Of a stretch of 64,000 nucleotides of DNA, positions 63,993-64,000 are shown in pieces. How positions within the stretch are numbered: position 1 is the stretch's first letter; every line of letters starts with the position of its first letter. Under the pieces are notes generated by a model. It had not been told where the DNA came from, did no database searches, and worked only from the letters and a program-made list of their open reading frames with translations. The DNA is from Casuarius casuarius (lineage: Eukaryota > Chordata > Aves > Casuariiformes > Casuariidae), in assembly GCA_003342895.1 (NCBI GenBank), contig PTFA01000011.1:2128629-2192628 (forward strand), in the 5' to 3' direction. The translations under genes and the position numbers were made by a program.

Positions 63993-64000
63993 GTAAGGTG

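Noticed and set aside
1..64000. tRNA, rRNA, CRISPR arrays, bacterial operons or mitochondrial insertions
   Set aside because: No cloverleaf with A and B boxes, no rRNA-like block, no regularly spaced repeats with unique spacers, and no mitochondrial gene sequence was seen on reading the window.

Overview
This window reads as vertebrate nuclear DNA, most likely from a bird. It is AT-rich throughout. It holds three fragments of CR1, the dominant LINE family of birds and other sauropsids. It has no compact gene arrays, no prokaryote-like operons and no long open reading frames. About fifty isolated single N bases look like unresolved heterozygous positions in a shotgun assembly. No protein-coding gene, rRNA, tRNA or CRISPR array can be supported, so the window is best described as intergenic or deep-intronic DNA. 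The longest open frame is 201 codons, and I recognise no protein family in any frame outside CR1.

Layout. 1-2250: unique AT-rich DNA. 2255-3546: an old, decayed CR1 in + orientation, followed by a perfect 18-bp stem hairpin (3714-3754). 4413-4940: a weak candidate for a second LTR-type insertion, flanked by gcag. 4945-17640: unique DNA with homopolymer tracts and one short AT-rich tandem repeat. 17641-17880: a homotypic cluster of five TAATTA motifs resembling a developmental enhancer core. 19469-20436: the clearest single object, a 968-bp solo LTR. It has TGT...ACA ends, a 5-bp target-site duplication (taagc), a TATA box, an internal 80-bp tandem duplication and many retained CpGs. 20442-32465: unique DNA with a recent 49-bp tandem duplication at 30042-30139. 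32466-35050: three ancient MIR/CORE-SINE-like relics, all inverted. 36050-50787: unique DNA. 50788-51047: a 3' CR1 fragment containing a near-perfect 30-bp palindrome. 51683-51742 and 54834-54902: small tandem duplications. 54119-54193: a second, smaller TAATTA cluster. 56748-56799: 52 bp of uninterrupted purine-pyrimidine alternation. 61742-62460: a younger, longer CR1. 63987-63992: a six-base candidate microexon between a good acceptor and a strong donor at the right edge.

There is no set of genes working together here. The content is transposon fossils, small-scale replication-slippage and template-switch scars, and possible non-coding regulatory sequence. The most useful leads are the solo LTR, the TAATTA cluster, the edge microexon candidate and the two hairpin-forming sites. 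I found no convincing sign of a previously undescribed biological system.
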